Assembly (NCBI GenBank): GCA_037903355.1
Contig: JBAJFE010000033.1
Location: forward strand, 428,077-492,076
Length of the DNA stretch: 64,000 nucleotides
Direction: 5' to 3'
Source: Trichuris trichiura
Lineage: Eukaryota; Nematoda; Enoplea; Trichinellida; Trichuridae
Shown: piece after piece, positions 42,855-53,501 of the stretch
How the letters are laid out: every line of letters starts with the position of its first letter
How positions within the stretch are numbered: position 1 is the first letter of the stretch
Made by a program: the position numbers and the translations under genes
The notes under the pieces: model-generated
Databases searched by the model: none
Told to the model about the DNA's origin: nothing
The model's input: the letters and a program-made list of their open reading frames with translations, nothing else

Positions 42855-45446
42855 CAGTCGGCCCTCGTTATCCGCGGTTAATTCGTCCCGAATTTTGAGC
42901 GTTACACCGCGTAAAGCGAATTCCGCGTTGTATAGGATACCCTATGAAAGAGGCCAAATAGCTTGTATTCCAGCCGCGTATTACATCCTATCCCCTTGAA
43001 TTCCTTCCGGAACGGTTATCATAGCTAGTGATCCTTCGAAGCTTGGTACTGCGGAATCTAGCTATGAGATAATGACATCAATGAGACTGCGCTTGTCCAG
43101 TGGGGCCAGCCATCAGAGTCCAAGCCATTACAGACAAGAAAGGACGAAAGTAAGATGATCTTTCTCTAAACGCCTTGGAATCACCTTGCTTTAATGAGCT
43201 AAGCAATCTACTGGTGCGCGGAATGGTTACAGAGCAGGGGAAATATAAAATGCACAGGCCCACTTAAGCAGAAATACTGAACATCACATGGAACACATCC
43301 ACACAGAACTAAACGTCTGTGGGCAGAAATGCTTGGCGCATCAGGAATCAGACAATTCACCTACTTTCTGTAGGTGGGTACAGATCCCCTGGAGACCGGC
43401 CAGCCCTAGGGTTGCTTGAACTTGTTGGTAGCGAAACTTCGCGCCTTAAAATGATAGGCTCCGCAGCTGCCGGAGCTTTATTTAAAAGCATTCTTATAGG
43501 GAGCTGTCTCTCCCTTTTCTTCGTTTCATCGAATAAATCCTGTAGCGGTTTCAACGAAGCATGGCACGTTCCATGGATGGATCATATTCAACAATCATAT
43601 CATTTAGGACCTGCGCTTGCCGGAAAATAGTGGCCAGCTTTTGCAGCGTCCAATCTGAGGGTGTTTGAGCTTCTGTGTCTTCCATAACGTCGTCGTCACT
43701 GGCCGTAGGTGGTTGCATCAGTTCTTCGAGTTCCTCGTTGGTGAACGGTTCCCCACAATCTTCTATGTGCTCTCTGATATTGTCTTCTATCATGTCGGAG
43801 AAACCCTCACCTCTCAACTCCTTGGCAATATTCACTATGCCCATGACCTCCTCATCGATGGCACCTAAGTCCTCACATTCACTGACTGCGTCTTTTCACA
43901 AACGCTTGCAGCAACCACTGACTGTTCTAGGCTTTATCTCTTGTACTGCCTCTGCAATGAGGGCGATAGCGTCTGTAATTGAGAAACGCTTCTACAGGCC
44001 GGTAAGATCGCAATCAGCATTAGCGTGGAGGGTATCACGAAGCTTTCCAAATACGAGACGAGTATAAGTAGCCTTAATGCATTTTATGGCGCCCTGATGC
44101 GGTGGCTGTAGTAGTGATGTCGAGTTAGCGGGCAAAAATTTCACCTCGACGTTCTCATTAGCGAAGCAAAGAGATTGCGGTTGACCGGGGGCGTTATCAG
44201 TTACGAGGAGGACCTTGAAATCCATCCCCCTGCTTTCCACGTACTTTTTTGCTTCAGGAATGAAGCATTGGTTAAACCACTCCGTAAAAAGGATAACCGT
44301 CATCCACGCCTTCTTGTTCTGCTGCCAGAAGACCGGCAGGCAATCCTTGTTCTTGTTTCTGAGCGACCGAGGATTACGAGTCCGGTAGACAACGTCGGGC
44401 TTTATCATGTGTCCTGCAGCGTTGCCACAGAGCACAAGAGTGAGTCGATCTTCCAGTGGTTTGAACCCCGGAGCTTGCTTTGCGCGCTTGTGGATGTACG
44501 TGCGCTTTGGCATTTGCTTCCAGAATAATGCCGTCTCGTCACAATTGAAGATTTGTTCTGGGAGATATCCCTTTTGGTCCACTATCTCTTTGAATTCCTT
44601 CGGGAATGTCGAGGCAGCTACGCAATCAGCCGATGCCGCTTCTCCAGTGATCTTTGAGTTCTTGAGGTTGAAGCGCTTCACGTATTTGGCTAGCCATCCT
44701 TTGCTAGCAGTAAACCCTTTTCTCTCGTTCTCTGCAACCGAGCCAGAGAAGTGCTCATATAAGCTCAGCGCTTTCTCCCGAATAACTTTCCCGTCGACAG
44801 GGACATGCTTCCGCGACATGATCTCTATTCAAACGCTTAGCGCTTTCTCAGCCTTCACGAGGACTTTGTTGCGAACTACAGCAGCTCTTTTCGCGAGTGA
44901 AGGGTCGGGATACACGCTTCTTCGAATCTCAGCTTCCTGCTGCTTTCTCGTACGAATGCTGGATTCATTTTTCCCGATCCTGCGGCTCACTTAGGCAAGT
45001 GACAATCCGCTTTTCAAAAGATGAAGGACTTTTACTTTCTCATGAATGGTAAGGACGCTACGTTGTCTGTTAGCCCTAGAGGAACCGCTCTGTTCACTTA
45101 GTTGCCTTCTGTCAGCCATCTTCCTATGCGACACCAATTACACGACCGAAAGTTCAGACCTACCACGCTGCAGGGAAACTGATATTTGCGCACAGCGCGC
45201 GGCCTCGACAACGCGCACGAAGCAATAATGAGCAGTCAGAAAAATGACAAAGCCTCATTAGCATTGCGCACGGTTAGAGAGCACTGTGGGCAGAGAAAGT
45301 CTTTCGCGAACGCGCAGATGATCACACTGCTGTACAGGCATGCAACGACACTAGTGCAATTATAATGCCGGCCAGCGGTACGCATGTCTCTGTGAAAAGA
45401 TGAAGTCACTATTTCACGCTGGACAAACCGCGTTGTATAGAATCCT
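42855..45446 (-). mobile_element. Tigger/pogo copy, best-preserved DDE core
   Basis: The left end 'cagtcggccctcgttatccg' is preceded by TA repeats. The minus strand has a 275-codon open frame (44819-43992) in which the codon that is a stop in three sister copies is Tyr (SLYEHFSGS). [11 protein letters not shown] and VLLVTDNAPGQP are intact, but the third motif reads LLQPPHQG instead of LLQPLDQG, losing the last catalytic Asp. Further breaks lie near 43990, 43890 and 44820. The right end lacks its own terminal repeat and runs into the next copy at about 45446. Confidence 0.9.
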
Positions 45447-46302
45447 CGGTTAATTCTTCCAACGTTTTGAGCATTTTACCGCGTTAAGTTGAATTCCGCG
45501 TTATATAGGCTACCTTATGAAAAAGGCCAAATATCTTATATTCTAGCTGCGTATTTCGTCTTGTCCGCTTGAATTCCTTCAGGAACGGTTATCATACCTA
45601 GTGATTCTTCCAAGCCTGGTACTAAGGAATCTAGCTACGAGATAAAGACATTAATGAGACTGCGCTTGTCTGATGGGGTAGCCATCAGAGTCCAGGCCGT
45701 TAGGTACAAGAAAAGATGGAAGTAAAATGCTCTTTCTTTAAACGCCTGGGAAACGCCTTGTTTTAATGAGCTAAGCGATGTACTGGTTCGCGGAATGGGT
45801 ACAGAGCAGGAGAAATACAAAATACATGGGCGCATTTAAGCAGAAATAGTAAAAATCACACAGAACACATCTACGTCTGCGGCAGAAACGTATGGGGCAT
45901 CATGAATCAGTTTATCCACTTTCTGTAGGTGGGCGCAGATCTCCTGGAGAACGCCCAGTCAACAAGTTTTTTGAACTTGTTGGTAGCAAAGCTTCTCGCC
46001 TTAAAATGTTAGTCTCTGCAGCTGCTGGAGTTTTCTTTAAAAGCATTGTTATAGGGAGCTGTCTCTGCTTTCTCTTCGCTTGATCGAGTAAGTCTTGTAG
46101 CGGCTTCAAGGAAGCCGTTATTCCTCGTGTAACCTTGATGCGACGTTCCATGGACAGATCTTATTCAGCAATCATATCGTTCAAGACCTGCGCTTGCCGG
46201 AAAATAGCCAGCGGTGCGCATGTTTTTGTGAAAAGATGGCGTCACTATTTCACGCCGGACGAACCGCGTTGTATAGAATCCGCAGATAACGAGGGCCGCC
46301 TG
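45447..46302 (-). mobile_element. Tigger deletion derivative fused to the preceding copy
   Basis: It contains only the two ends of the family: the 3' part (45447-46205, about as in 42880-43620) joined at about 46206 directly to the 5' terminal region. It ends 'gataacgagggccgcctg' at 46302. The central transposase is missing. Confidence 0.8.
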
Positions 46303-46310
46303 TATATGTA

Positions 46311-46494
46311 CAGTAGAACCTCTGAAGTTGACCACCTCTCTATGTCGACCACCTTAAGTTGACCGAATTTTGACCACTTGGTTGGTCCGCACGTTAATAA
46401 TATAATATACCCACAGCCTCTTATGTTGACCATCTCCTATGCTGACCAGTTTTTCCCGGTCCCTTGGGTGGTCAACTTATGGAGGATCTACTGT
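46311..46494. mobile_element. Pogo-like MITE, 184 bp
   Basis: The ends 'cagtagaacctctgaagttg' and '...caacttatggaggatctactg' are inverted. The interior is made of repeated 'ttgaccac'/'gtcaac' words. A second copy is at 49457-49632. It is preceded by TA. Confidence 0.8.
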
Positions 46495-47020
46495 GTATGT
46501 ATATGTTCACATACTATTAAAATATTATTCACGTATGCGCTTATCGCGAAGTTACTCTGGCATATTTGGCACAATTGCCATCTCTATGGACTTTTCCTGT
46601 TCGTATTTGCCAACAAAACGAGTCAAATAAACGAAAAACTTTTTAATCTCGTTAAAGGCATAAAAACCAAACAACAGTTTGGCGGAGCTTTCGGCTCGTT
46701 CTTGAGCCGTCGTCAGCGCACGCAGGAGTTGCCCTCCAACCGAGTTTTTCCAGGCGCAACTCCACGACCTTTCCAAGCCATATGCGTGCCTGTTAGGTGG
46801 AACTTTGACCTGTCGAGGCTGCCCACATAAGGCTGGATCAGCTTCGGAGCAACTGCCTTAAAAGCTTTCTTCGGTGGAGGCACAACGCGGAATGGGATGA
46901 TCAGTCAAGGTTTCGTGGAGCGTCGTGTCAAAGTAGGCTGACTTGCCGATATTGGGGCGAGGGCCGTTTGTCCAAGTCCGGGTTTTCCAATCGTGTTTTG
47001 GGCGCACCATGTAGAGCATA
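46495..47020. other. Intergenic DNA with a ribozyme-like motif
   Basis: No gene is recognised. The minus strand at 46683-46718 reads CTGACGA, a GGCTC/GAGCC hairpin, then GAAAGCTCCG. Confidence 0.45.
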
Positions 47021-47290
47021 GGTTCTCAAACTTTTTGCTTTATCGCCCACCTGTGAACGTTGTCGAGCGCTAGTGCCACCCAATTCTGATTGGTCAATTT
47101 TCGTTCCGCTGATTAGCTGGAAGGTAGGATGTGGCGTAGCCCGGAGGTCATTAGGTACTCAAACTTATTTTTCCGTTGCCCCCGGTGGGAAAAGTTCTGC
47201 AACACCACTGCTCAAGAAAAACTTTAGCAGAAAAGACTTCTACTCCTCGTCACATGAGAGGCATACTATACCACTCCTGCTTTTCCACCA
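47021..47290 (+). repeat. hAT-like MITE copy
   Basis: It begins 'cataggttctcaaacttttt' and matches 27835-28110 in reverse complement. The right boundary is unclear. Confidence 0.65.
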
Positions 47291-47394
47291 ACCATTTTAT
47301 GATTTTGAAAACGTGGTTTCTTGGTAAGGGACAATATGTTTTCATGATGAAGAAATTTATTACGGATATGTCCCGTTTGTTTTCTATATAAAGA

Positions 47395-47812
47395 GCCTCC
47401 GGAGCTTTCAGGTCATTCGAGACCCATCATCAGCGGTCTTAAGTGTGAATATGAATTGTGCCAGCGAGTGCGAGCGAGCGAGCGAGTGAGTTTTAAAGCT
47501 TTCTGTTTGTAGGTTTTTGTATTTGAGTCTGTCAGCGCACTTTTTTTTCTTTTTTTGTTCCGTATAGCTTCTAGATTGTCTTCGTTGGGTAGTTTCGAAC
47601 ATTTTCTTCTGTTGTTGAGTCACTGTTTTTTCATTTTTGCATTCATTTTCTTCTTTTTTTCTTTTTTCTTTTTCTTTCTTTGTTCCATTTATATTGCAGT
47701 TTTGTTCATTTCTGTTTGTTCTAATTATTTGTTTTTTAGTAAAAAACGTCATTGTTATCTAAAGACAAACCGCGTTGGGTCAAATCCACGGATAAGAAGG
47801 CCCTACTCTATC
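47395..47812. repeat. PLE-end copy with ribozyme-like motif, then pogo-type end
   Basis: The minus strand at 47401-47435 reads CTGATGA, a GGTC-containing hairpin, then GAAAGCTCCGGAG. A pyrimidine-rich stretch follows at 47530-47700. Positions 47745-47812 match the short repeat at 812-893. Confidence 0.55.
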
Positions 47813-47854
47813 AATAATTACCGTGTAACGAATTTAAGCACAGAACTAACACTT

Positions 47855-48170
47855 TCATAGTAGATCTTCAGATTCACGGGTTTTGCCTGTTGGGTGTATC
47901 TGTAAGTAAACTTCAAAATGCCCTACCAACGGATGGATGAGCAAATTGTTAGAGAAATTACAGAACAAAACGCTGCTGACGACGGAACACGAGCAGTTCC
48001 GAAACGTACGGTATTCGTTTTGTTCTGTAATTTCTCTAACAATTTGTTCATCCATCCGTTGGTAGGGCATTTTGAAGTTTACTTACAGATACACCCAACA
48101 GGCAAAACCCGTGAATCTGAAGATCTACTATGAAACTATTCAAGCCTGTTAAAAGACATCCTGTTTTTCG
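47855..48170. repeat. Perfect palindrome of PLE-end family B
   Basis: Arms of about 118 bp (47855-47972 and 48016-48133) are near-exact inverted copies, and the similarity continues outward to about 48170 on the right. The 43-bp centre holds the most complete ribozyme-like motif of the window. Confidence 0.9.
47961..48027 (+). ncRNA. Hammerhead-ribozyme-like motif
   Basis: The layout follows a type I hammerhead. Stem I is cagaacaaaacg (47961-47972) with cgttttgttctg (48016-48027). The core CTGACGA is at 47976-47982, a GGAAC/GTTCC stem II at 47984-48000, and GAAA at 48001-48004. A very short stem III follows, then a GTA triplet (48011-48013) as candidate cleavage site. Unpaired bases in stem I could serve the usual loop contact. 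One extra C lies between CTGACGA and stem II, which departs from the canonical core. Hammerhead motifs are known in Penelope-like elements. Cleavage activity is inference. Confidence 0.5.
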
Positions 48171-48742
48171 AAAGAACTAACACTTGAATAAACAAGATTG
48201 TTCCATCTTCTTCCAGGTTCTTTATTTCACCAAAGAAAAATGCAATAAACGCACGCAAAGATGCTATGTTCAAAACGTCACTGCATGAGCAGCTTGAAGC
48301 AAAACTGATTGTAAATCTCCCAATCGTCCTACGCGCTGGCCGTTATATATGCTTGATATTCATAATCAATTTGTCCTAAATTTAATCCTTGATACATGCG
48401 ATAATAGCTTTAACTTTTTGAAATTGTACCTAACTAGCGAGTTCGTTCTGAGGGCTCTGTATGCCATCTGTGTTTAGATTAAACTGACATTTTATTTTAC
48501 TCCCAAGGCGAGACTATGGGTGTTTCCAAAACCAAAAGCTGCGTGTTTGCGTTCTTCCTTTTCGTATGATCTTCCCCATACGAAAAGCATGAGATCTGTA
48601 AACATCATTACAAAAAAATTGTCTTTCGTGCCTTCTGGAAATAAATAAATATCCTCAACCTTTAATTGACAAAATATGTCATCACTAGACGCCCTAGGGC
48701 CTATTCTCTGGCTGTTTAAATCAGTTCTCGTTTGTTTCGCCG
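48171..48742. other. Downstream region of the TSP1-like gene
   Basis: No gene is recognised. This lies 3' of the membrane-protein gene on the minus strand and probably includes its 3' untranslated region. Confidence 0.4.
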
Positions 48743-49350
48743 TTAATTTCTAAATCCGTGTTCGCTTTCTGTTTTCTCCCATGTATACGGGAAGCAGTTC
48801 TTCATTTTCAGTTCTGACAATGCAGTACCATGCACGGTGAATTCATGGTGCTCTTCTGGTTTGCTTGGAGTAGAGTATGATTGATGAACTTGCTTCTTGG
48901 AATCCTCTCCACTGCAACTGTTTATCAAAAGCAGAAATGGAGTAGGTAACGGCGTTTGGGGTAAATAATAGTTCTGTTCTACTACGATACCATTTTGTTT
49001 GCCATAGTTTTTGTAACTTTTGTTTATCTTACGAATTGCTCCAGTACATCCAATCCACATTGCAGCCAAACAAATATTGAACAGCAGGCTGATGATAAAC
49101 GGATATGCTCCCTTAAGACAAACGCCTCTATTCCGTAGACTCAACTCACTGCAGCAAACTATTTCGTTTTTAGTGCAGTCGATTTCTATATTATCATCTG
49201 GTGCGCGATATCGAATACGATAGGTAGCCCCACAAGTGCTGTTGTACTTTGACCACTCAGTCCACTGAGCCACAGTACAGTTTGACCTCGCTGACTTGTC
49301 ATAAAAAGCCTGTACAGAGATAGGTCCTTGCATACTGCTCCGTGAGACAA
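48743..49350 (-). CDS. Single-pass membrane protein with thrombospondin-like domain (3' exon)
   Basis: The exon encodes about 200 residues. Counted from 49369, a Cys-rich outer part has WTEWSKYNSTCG (about 36-47), typical of a thrombospondin type 1 repeat, followed by RIRYR and Cys at 65, 72, 73 and 84. A hydrophobic helix PFIISLLFNICLAAMWIGC (about 90-108) and a hydrophilic, Lys/Ser-rich tail of some 95 residues follow. A strong acceptor (tcttttgcag) ends at 49351. The bases just upstream are open and hydrophobic (LIILCLISSFAVV), so the exon may instead start further out and include a signal peptide. No starting ATG is present before a TAA at 49388-49390, so an upstream exon is required. I do not recognise the full protein. 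Confidence 0.7.
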
Positions 49351-49456
49351 CTGCAAAAGAACTGATCAAACAGAGAATGATTAAGACTTAAAAATGAGTA
49401 TTTGCAACACTAGTCTGGTTCACTTTCAATTGACTGAACAGCTAAGCAAAGACCCA

Positions 49457-49632
49457 CAGTAAAACCATGAAGTTGACCACTCCTATATGGTGACCACCTC
49501 CCTAAGTTGACCGAATTTTGGCCAATTGATTTGTCTGCACGTTAGCCGAGCCACTTCCTATATGTTGACCAACTTCTATGTTGACCAGTTTTCTCCAGTC
49601 CTTTGGGTGGTCAACTTACGGGGGCTTTACTG
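49457..49632. mobile_element. Pogo-like MITE, 176 bp
   Basis: It runs from 'cagtaaaaccatgaagttg' to 'caacttacgggggctttactg', inverted. It is a sister of 46311-46494 with the same 'ttgacca' words. Confidence 0.8.
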
Positions 49633-50167
49633 TATTTTCATGGGAAGCTCAGTACACATGAGGTAAACAGTTATAGCTATGATGTCTGACAAATGAGTAG
49701 TTTTAAACAACGTGAAAATTACGCATGCAGCCATTGGCTATTCAGTGTTTGCGCATCTCTGGTTGAAACGGTACAGAATATGGTATAGTAAGCAAGGACA
49801 CAGCACTACGTACGACTTTATAAGGAACTCTTTTTCCTGTCTCACTCATTGCAGCGGCTGCTGTGCCGTATGGCACATTGAGTCAATAGAGTCTGTTACC
49901 TTTTTCTCATTGTTTCCCTTCTGTCGATTCTGTCAAATACGCTTAAAGACCTGCTTTTTCTTAATGAGCTGATAAGCTTTCATTGCTTTTTCAAAATAGG
50001 GTGAATTCTGTTTATGCTATTTGCAGGTGCAGTACGTTTCTGCGCGTGGTTCTTATTAATGAAATCTGCTGTTTCACTTTCGACTGTCGTCATTGGACAA
50101 ACTACTTTTAATTCAGGGCGGCCGGCATTACTTTTCGTCTCGCAGGTTTTTTCTCAGAAGATTTTAG
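49633..50167. other. Region without a recognised feature
   Basis: An open frame at 49712-49972 has no recognisable family. This may be intron of the minus-strand membrane-protein gene. Confidence 0.35.
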
Positions 50168-50396
50168 GAATCTTTCACCTCCTTCCCACCCTCCCACAGT
50201 CCACTGTAGGTTCCTTTCTCGCAAGCATGCCCTGAAGTTGTTGCGCCTTTATTGGAGAGCATGCCAATCACCCCTTTTTGCCCTTATCCAAACCTAAGCT
50301 AAGACATAAACCTTATTTTTAGACTTAGGCTTAGGATAGGACAAGATAGCCAGCAACCCTACAGTATGACGGTACAGGGAAGGAGGTGAAAGATCT
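50168..50396. mobile_element. MITE with 8-bp target duplication, 229 bp
   Basis: The inverted ends are 'gaatctttcacctccttccc' and 'gggaaggaggtgaaagatct'. It is flanked by a perfect duplication, gattttag, at 50160-50167 and 50397-50404. The interior contains cctaagctaag and gacttaggcttagg, echoing the composite element at 15448-17000. The superfamily is either Merlin or hAT; the shared interior favours a Merlin relative. Confidence 0.85.
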
Positions 50397-50404
50397 GATT
50401 TTAG

Positions 50405-51253
50405 TTGTCATAGTGAGCTATCATGGGATTTTCTTGCCTGTTTTGTCGTATTTCGTGCCGGCACGTTCCGTTAGGGCTTCCTTTCTGTCTGGTACATTTC
50501 TGCCAAACACATTTCCACCGCTTTACAACCATAAATTTCATCGAGTCGCTGACGACAATGGACAATGTTTCTGTGCTTCCCTTGGAGCACCGCTATTTCC
50601 CTGCCATATTTTCAAGCCTTCTTTTTGATGACGGTTTCGTGTTCATTCCATCAAGTTTCCTAATTGCTTGCATTCGATGTGATTTGTTCGCATGGGTACT
50701 TTTTCATGGTACATGGTTACACTTTCCTCTATGCACAAGTGAGCGTTTTCGTTGGCTTGCGATCATTCGCTTTGTCAGGTCCAGGATTTTCCTGGCTAGG
50801 TGTTGCAAAGATAATTGCGCAGGGCAGATAAGTCTGAACGTGTGTACAGGTTTTCATGTTCCCATTTAAAAACTATGCATTTGTGCAGAACTATGGAGAT
50901 ATGATTCCATGAGATCTCATCTTCGTCCAGATTTGTTACAGATGTGTTCTCTTCTCACAGGGTAAGTTTCCATTGGTGTATTTATGTACGTATCCGGGGA
51001 GCACATTTTCATATGTTAATAGCCCGTGAATATCTTAAGTGCAAAACGCTTTGTGCCTATCAGTGTGCCTGCGCTAGCTACTGGGCGAAGTCCGTGTTGG
51101 TGACAACAACATTAGGTCCTTGCCCGCCACACGGTTTAAATTTATGACAACCCATGGAACGATCTGAGTGGCTCCTTTTTCCCGTTAGATAATCGTGCGC
51201 AGTTTGCAGAACGTCAGCTAATCTTAATTCATTGTTTCCATGATTCAATGTGC
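50405..51253. other. Region without a recognised feature
   Basis: Overlapping open frames at 50386-50869 have no recognisable family and no splice context I can support. Confidence 0.35.
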
Positions 51254-51261
51254 CTTTAGGC

Positions 51262-51330
51262 CAAGGGTGAGGAACGTTTTTGCTACCGCGGGATGCATCC
51301 GGCCCGCAGAACGAACGTTCCCCACCCCTG
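51262..51330. mobile_element. Minimal hAT-like element, 69 bp
   Basis: The ends 'caagggtgaggaac' and 'gttccccacccctg' are inverted. It is flanked by a perfect 8-bp duplication, ctttaggc, at 51254-51261 and 51331-51338. Almost nothing lies between the ends. The window's last bases (63952-64000) show a similar 'gccaggggtgggggg' end. Confidence 0.8.
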
Positions 51331-51694
51331 CTTTAGGCTGCTGTTCTGTCAGGGGACATTGTCCTGTTCAGTCATTTTCGTGTAGAGTATATAATTTTAT
51401 TCTTACGGAAGTGTCCCGTTATAACAAAGAACGAAATTGTGGCGACCAGAGCTTCTAGGTGGTTTTCGCTCGTTCTCAGCGGATAGGAAAGAGGAATAGG
51501 GTGCATGACTCGCTGTATCAATGGCTGCTGTGGTGATGAGTTGGCGAATAGGTCATGTAATCCGGTTGCATCAGTGTCGCTATTTTATACACTCTATACC
51601 AAGTTAAGCTTTGGATAAAATATCTGCAGGTGGCGTTTATCGTCTTCGAATGCCTTATTGCTACCATTGACAACGAATAGTACGGCGTGCTTAC

Positions 51695-51796
51695 CGCAGT
51701 AAAGCGCCAGTTTTGCCGTCGGTTGGTTGGCGCTAACCCACTGATTTGACCACCAGCGCTTCGTTCTGCTTCGCCCGATTGGTTTTTTGGTGCCAT
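51695..51796 (-). CDS. Possible first coding exon of an unknown gene
   Basis: The minus strand has an ATG in a good initiation context (acgATGGC) at 51794-51796, an open frame of exactly 34 codons beginning MAPKNQSGEAERS, and a strong donor GTAAGC directly after 51695. The surroundings are relatively GC-rich. It could be the first exon of a minus-strand gene, possibly the membrane-protein gene. However, its phase (0) does not fit that exon's acceptor (phase 1), so another exon or another gene would be needed. Confidence 0.3.
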
Positions 51797-53226
51797 CGTT
51801 TTAGAAGATCCGGGGATGAAAAGTGTGTTTACAAATTTTGCGTTGTTACAAAATGTTGTGGGGTGCTGTCTGGCGGAGGAGATCCATGGGAGGGCGTAGC
51901 AGCTGAAGAACGGGAAAACTTACGCACCGGATGTACAGTGCTGGAAGTGACGTGCTTTCGGTGCGAGTTGAGCGAAGTGTGTTGTTGTTAGGGGGCTGAG
52001 AAACGGAAGAGAGTAAACGTTTAGTGTGCTGCAACGCAAAAATAAGAGCTATTCTTTGCTCCTATCGTTACGCGAAGGGAAGAAAAAGAAACAAGGATAG
52101 CAAAGCAAAAGGAAAATCCTTAACTGTTCTCACGCTGTTCAATTTCCCCAGCCGTATGAAATGACCAACGATAAATGCATCTTGCATTTAGCTTTCACTA
52201 TTCCTATGGTTTCTACTGGCGCCTTTTTTCATGCACATCGCGACCTAATTCATTATCTTTTCTTTGCATTAATTTGAGTCTACGTCTTAACGCCTAGTTC
52301 CATGTGCTTTTTGTTCAAGTTATTCATACGAATTTTCTAACTTCAAGCTGAAGATATTCGCCATCTGTTCTATAAAATTCGCACTACTTATTGGGAAATG
52401 GATGAGTGTCTAGTGGTTAGCTAACCTTTCGCTTGAACATTTCTCACTGCAATCAAAATAGAAATTAACCGCTCTATTCTTCACAACGCTACTCATCGGC
52501 AACCTTAACAGAAAGCATTTTTCCCATTCGGAAATGGGCAGGTATTTATTAACTAGATTTTCAATCGAACGGTTTTTATTTTCAACCTGGGCCGCATCAT
52601 AGTCGCCTTCATGCATACCAGAGCCCAATGACTGTCCTTACAAAATTTACATTTTCCATTGAGGAATGCATGCACATTATGCAATGCACTCCATTTACGA
52701 AAATAAATTCGATTTGTGCCTCATGTAAACCAGCACCGAACCTCTAGTCATTTAGGCAAGCGCCCATATCGATGAAGTAATCTTTTCCCGCCGTGAAAAT
52801 ATCCTTCAGTAAAACACCAAAGTCTCGAAAACCTGAGTTGTACCTTTAATTGCCCTGTAAAAAGCCAGCGTACAAGACGATCTTTCAGTGCAGCAAAATA
52901 GGTTTGTCATTCAACCGAAATACCTATCGCATTCTCATCTATGAAGCTTTAGAAATGGTTTAAACAGCGCTTATTGAACTGCGCAATATCTAGCTTTCTA
53001 TACAGGCTTTTACAGCATGGGCCTGGTCGCTAAGAAGCATCGTCCGCTTTCAAATGTTTACTGATTTTCGGTATAGCCACAAGAAGCAATAAAAGTATTT
53101 CCAAAAATAATGTAACTCTATGAACCAGTTACAACTCTGTTAAAATGGGCTAAAATGGATGCTTCAGTTATTAATGGTTTGGGTAGACTTTAAGAGATCC
53201 GCAGTGCGTCAGTTTTATTCTTGTAG
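51797..53226. other. Region without a recognised feature
   Basis: Only short open frames are seen. No element ends or conserved exons were recognised. It may include introns of the gene whose last exon is at 53227. Confidence 0.35.
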
Positions 53227-53501
53227 TAGCTGAAGTGCGACCTTCATTTGACCTAAAATTGGCAGACCGTCGCATTGGTGTCGCTTTCTGGACAGTTTTG
53301 TTAGGACCTGTTGTGCCTGTGCCAGTTAGAAAACCTTCATTATTTCAAAGTAGTTTGCAGGCGTTTTGCAAGAAATCATCTCAAACAGCTTACAAGTCAA
53401 AATTTTATGCTCAGTCTGACGAAAATCCAGTAAATCGCCCAGAATATGTAGCAAAATCTTTGCAAATAAATTCTCCTACTTCAAATGGCGAATCTGTGTA
53501 G
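53227..53501 (+). CDS. Unrecognised terminal exon cut by an LTR retrotransposon
   Basis: A good acceptor (ttttattcttgtag) precedes an open frame of about 91 codons with a hydrophobic segment GVAFWTVLLGPVVPVPV and then a basic/polar tail. I do not recognise the family. The frame ends at a TAG made by the first bases of the inserted LTR. Without the element, the frame would continue for only a few more codons past the 5-bp target site before a TGA at about 58035. The element therefore swaps the last residues and the 3' untranslated region instead of destroying the exon. Upstream exons were not identified. Confidence 0.5.

Noticed and set aside
50386..50869. Two overlapping open frames, up to 148 codons
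   Set aside because: Different frames over the same DNA, Phe/Cys-rich and no family resemblance. The first overlaps a MITE end.
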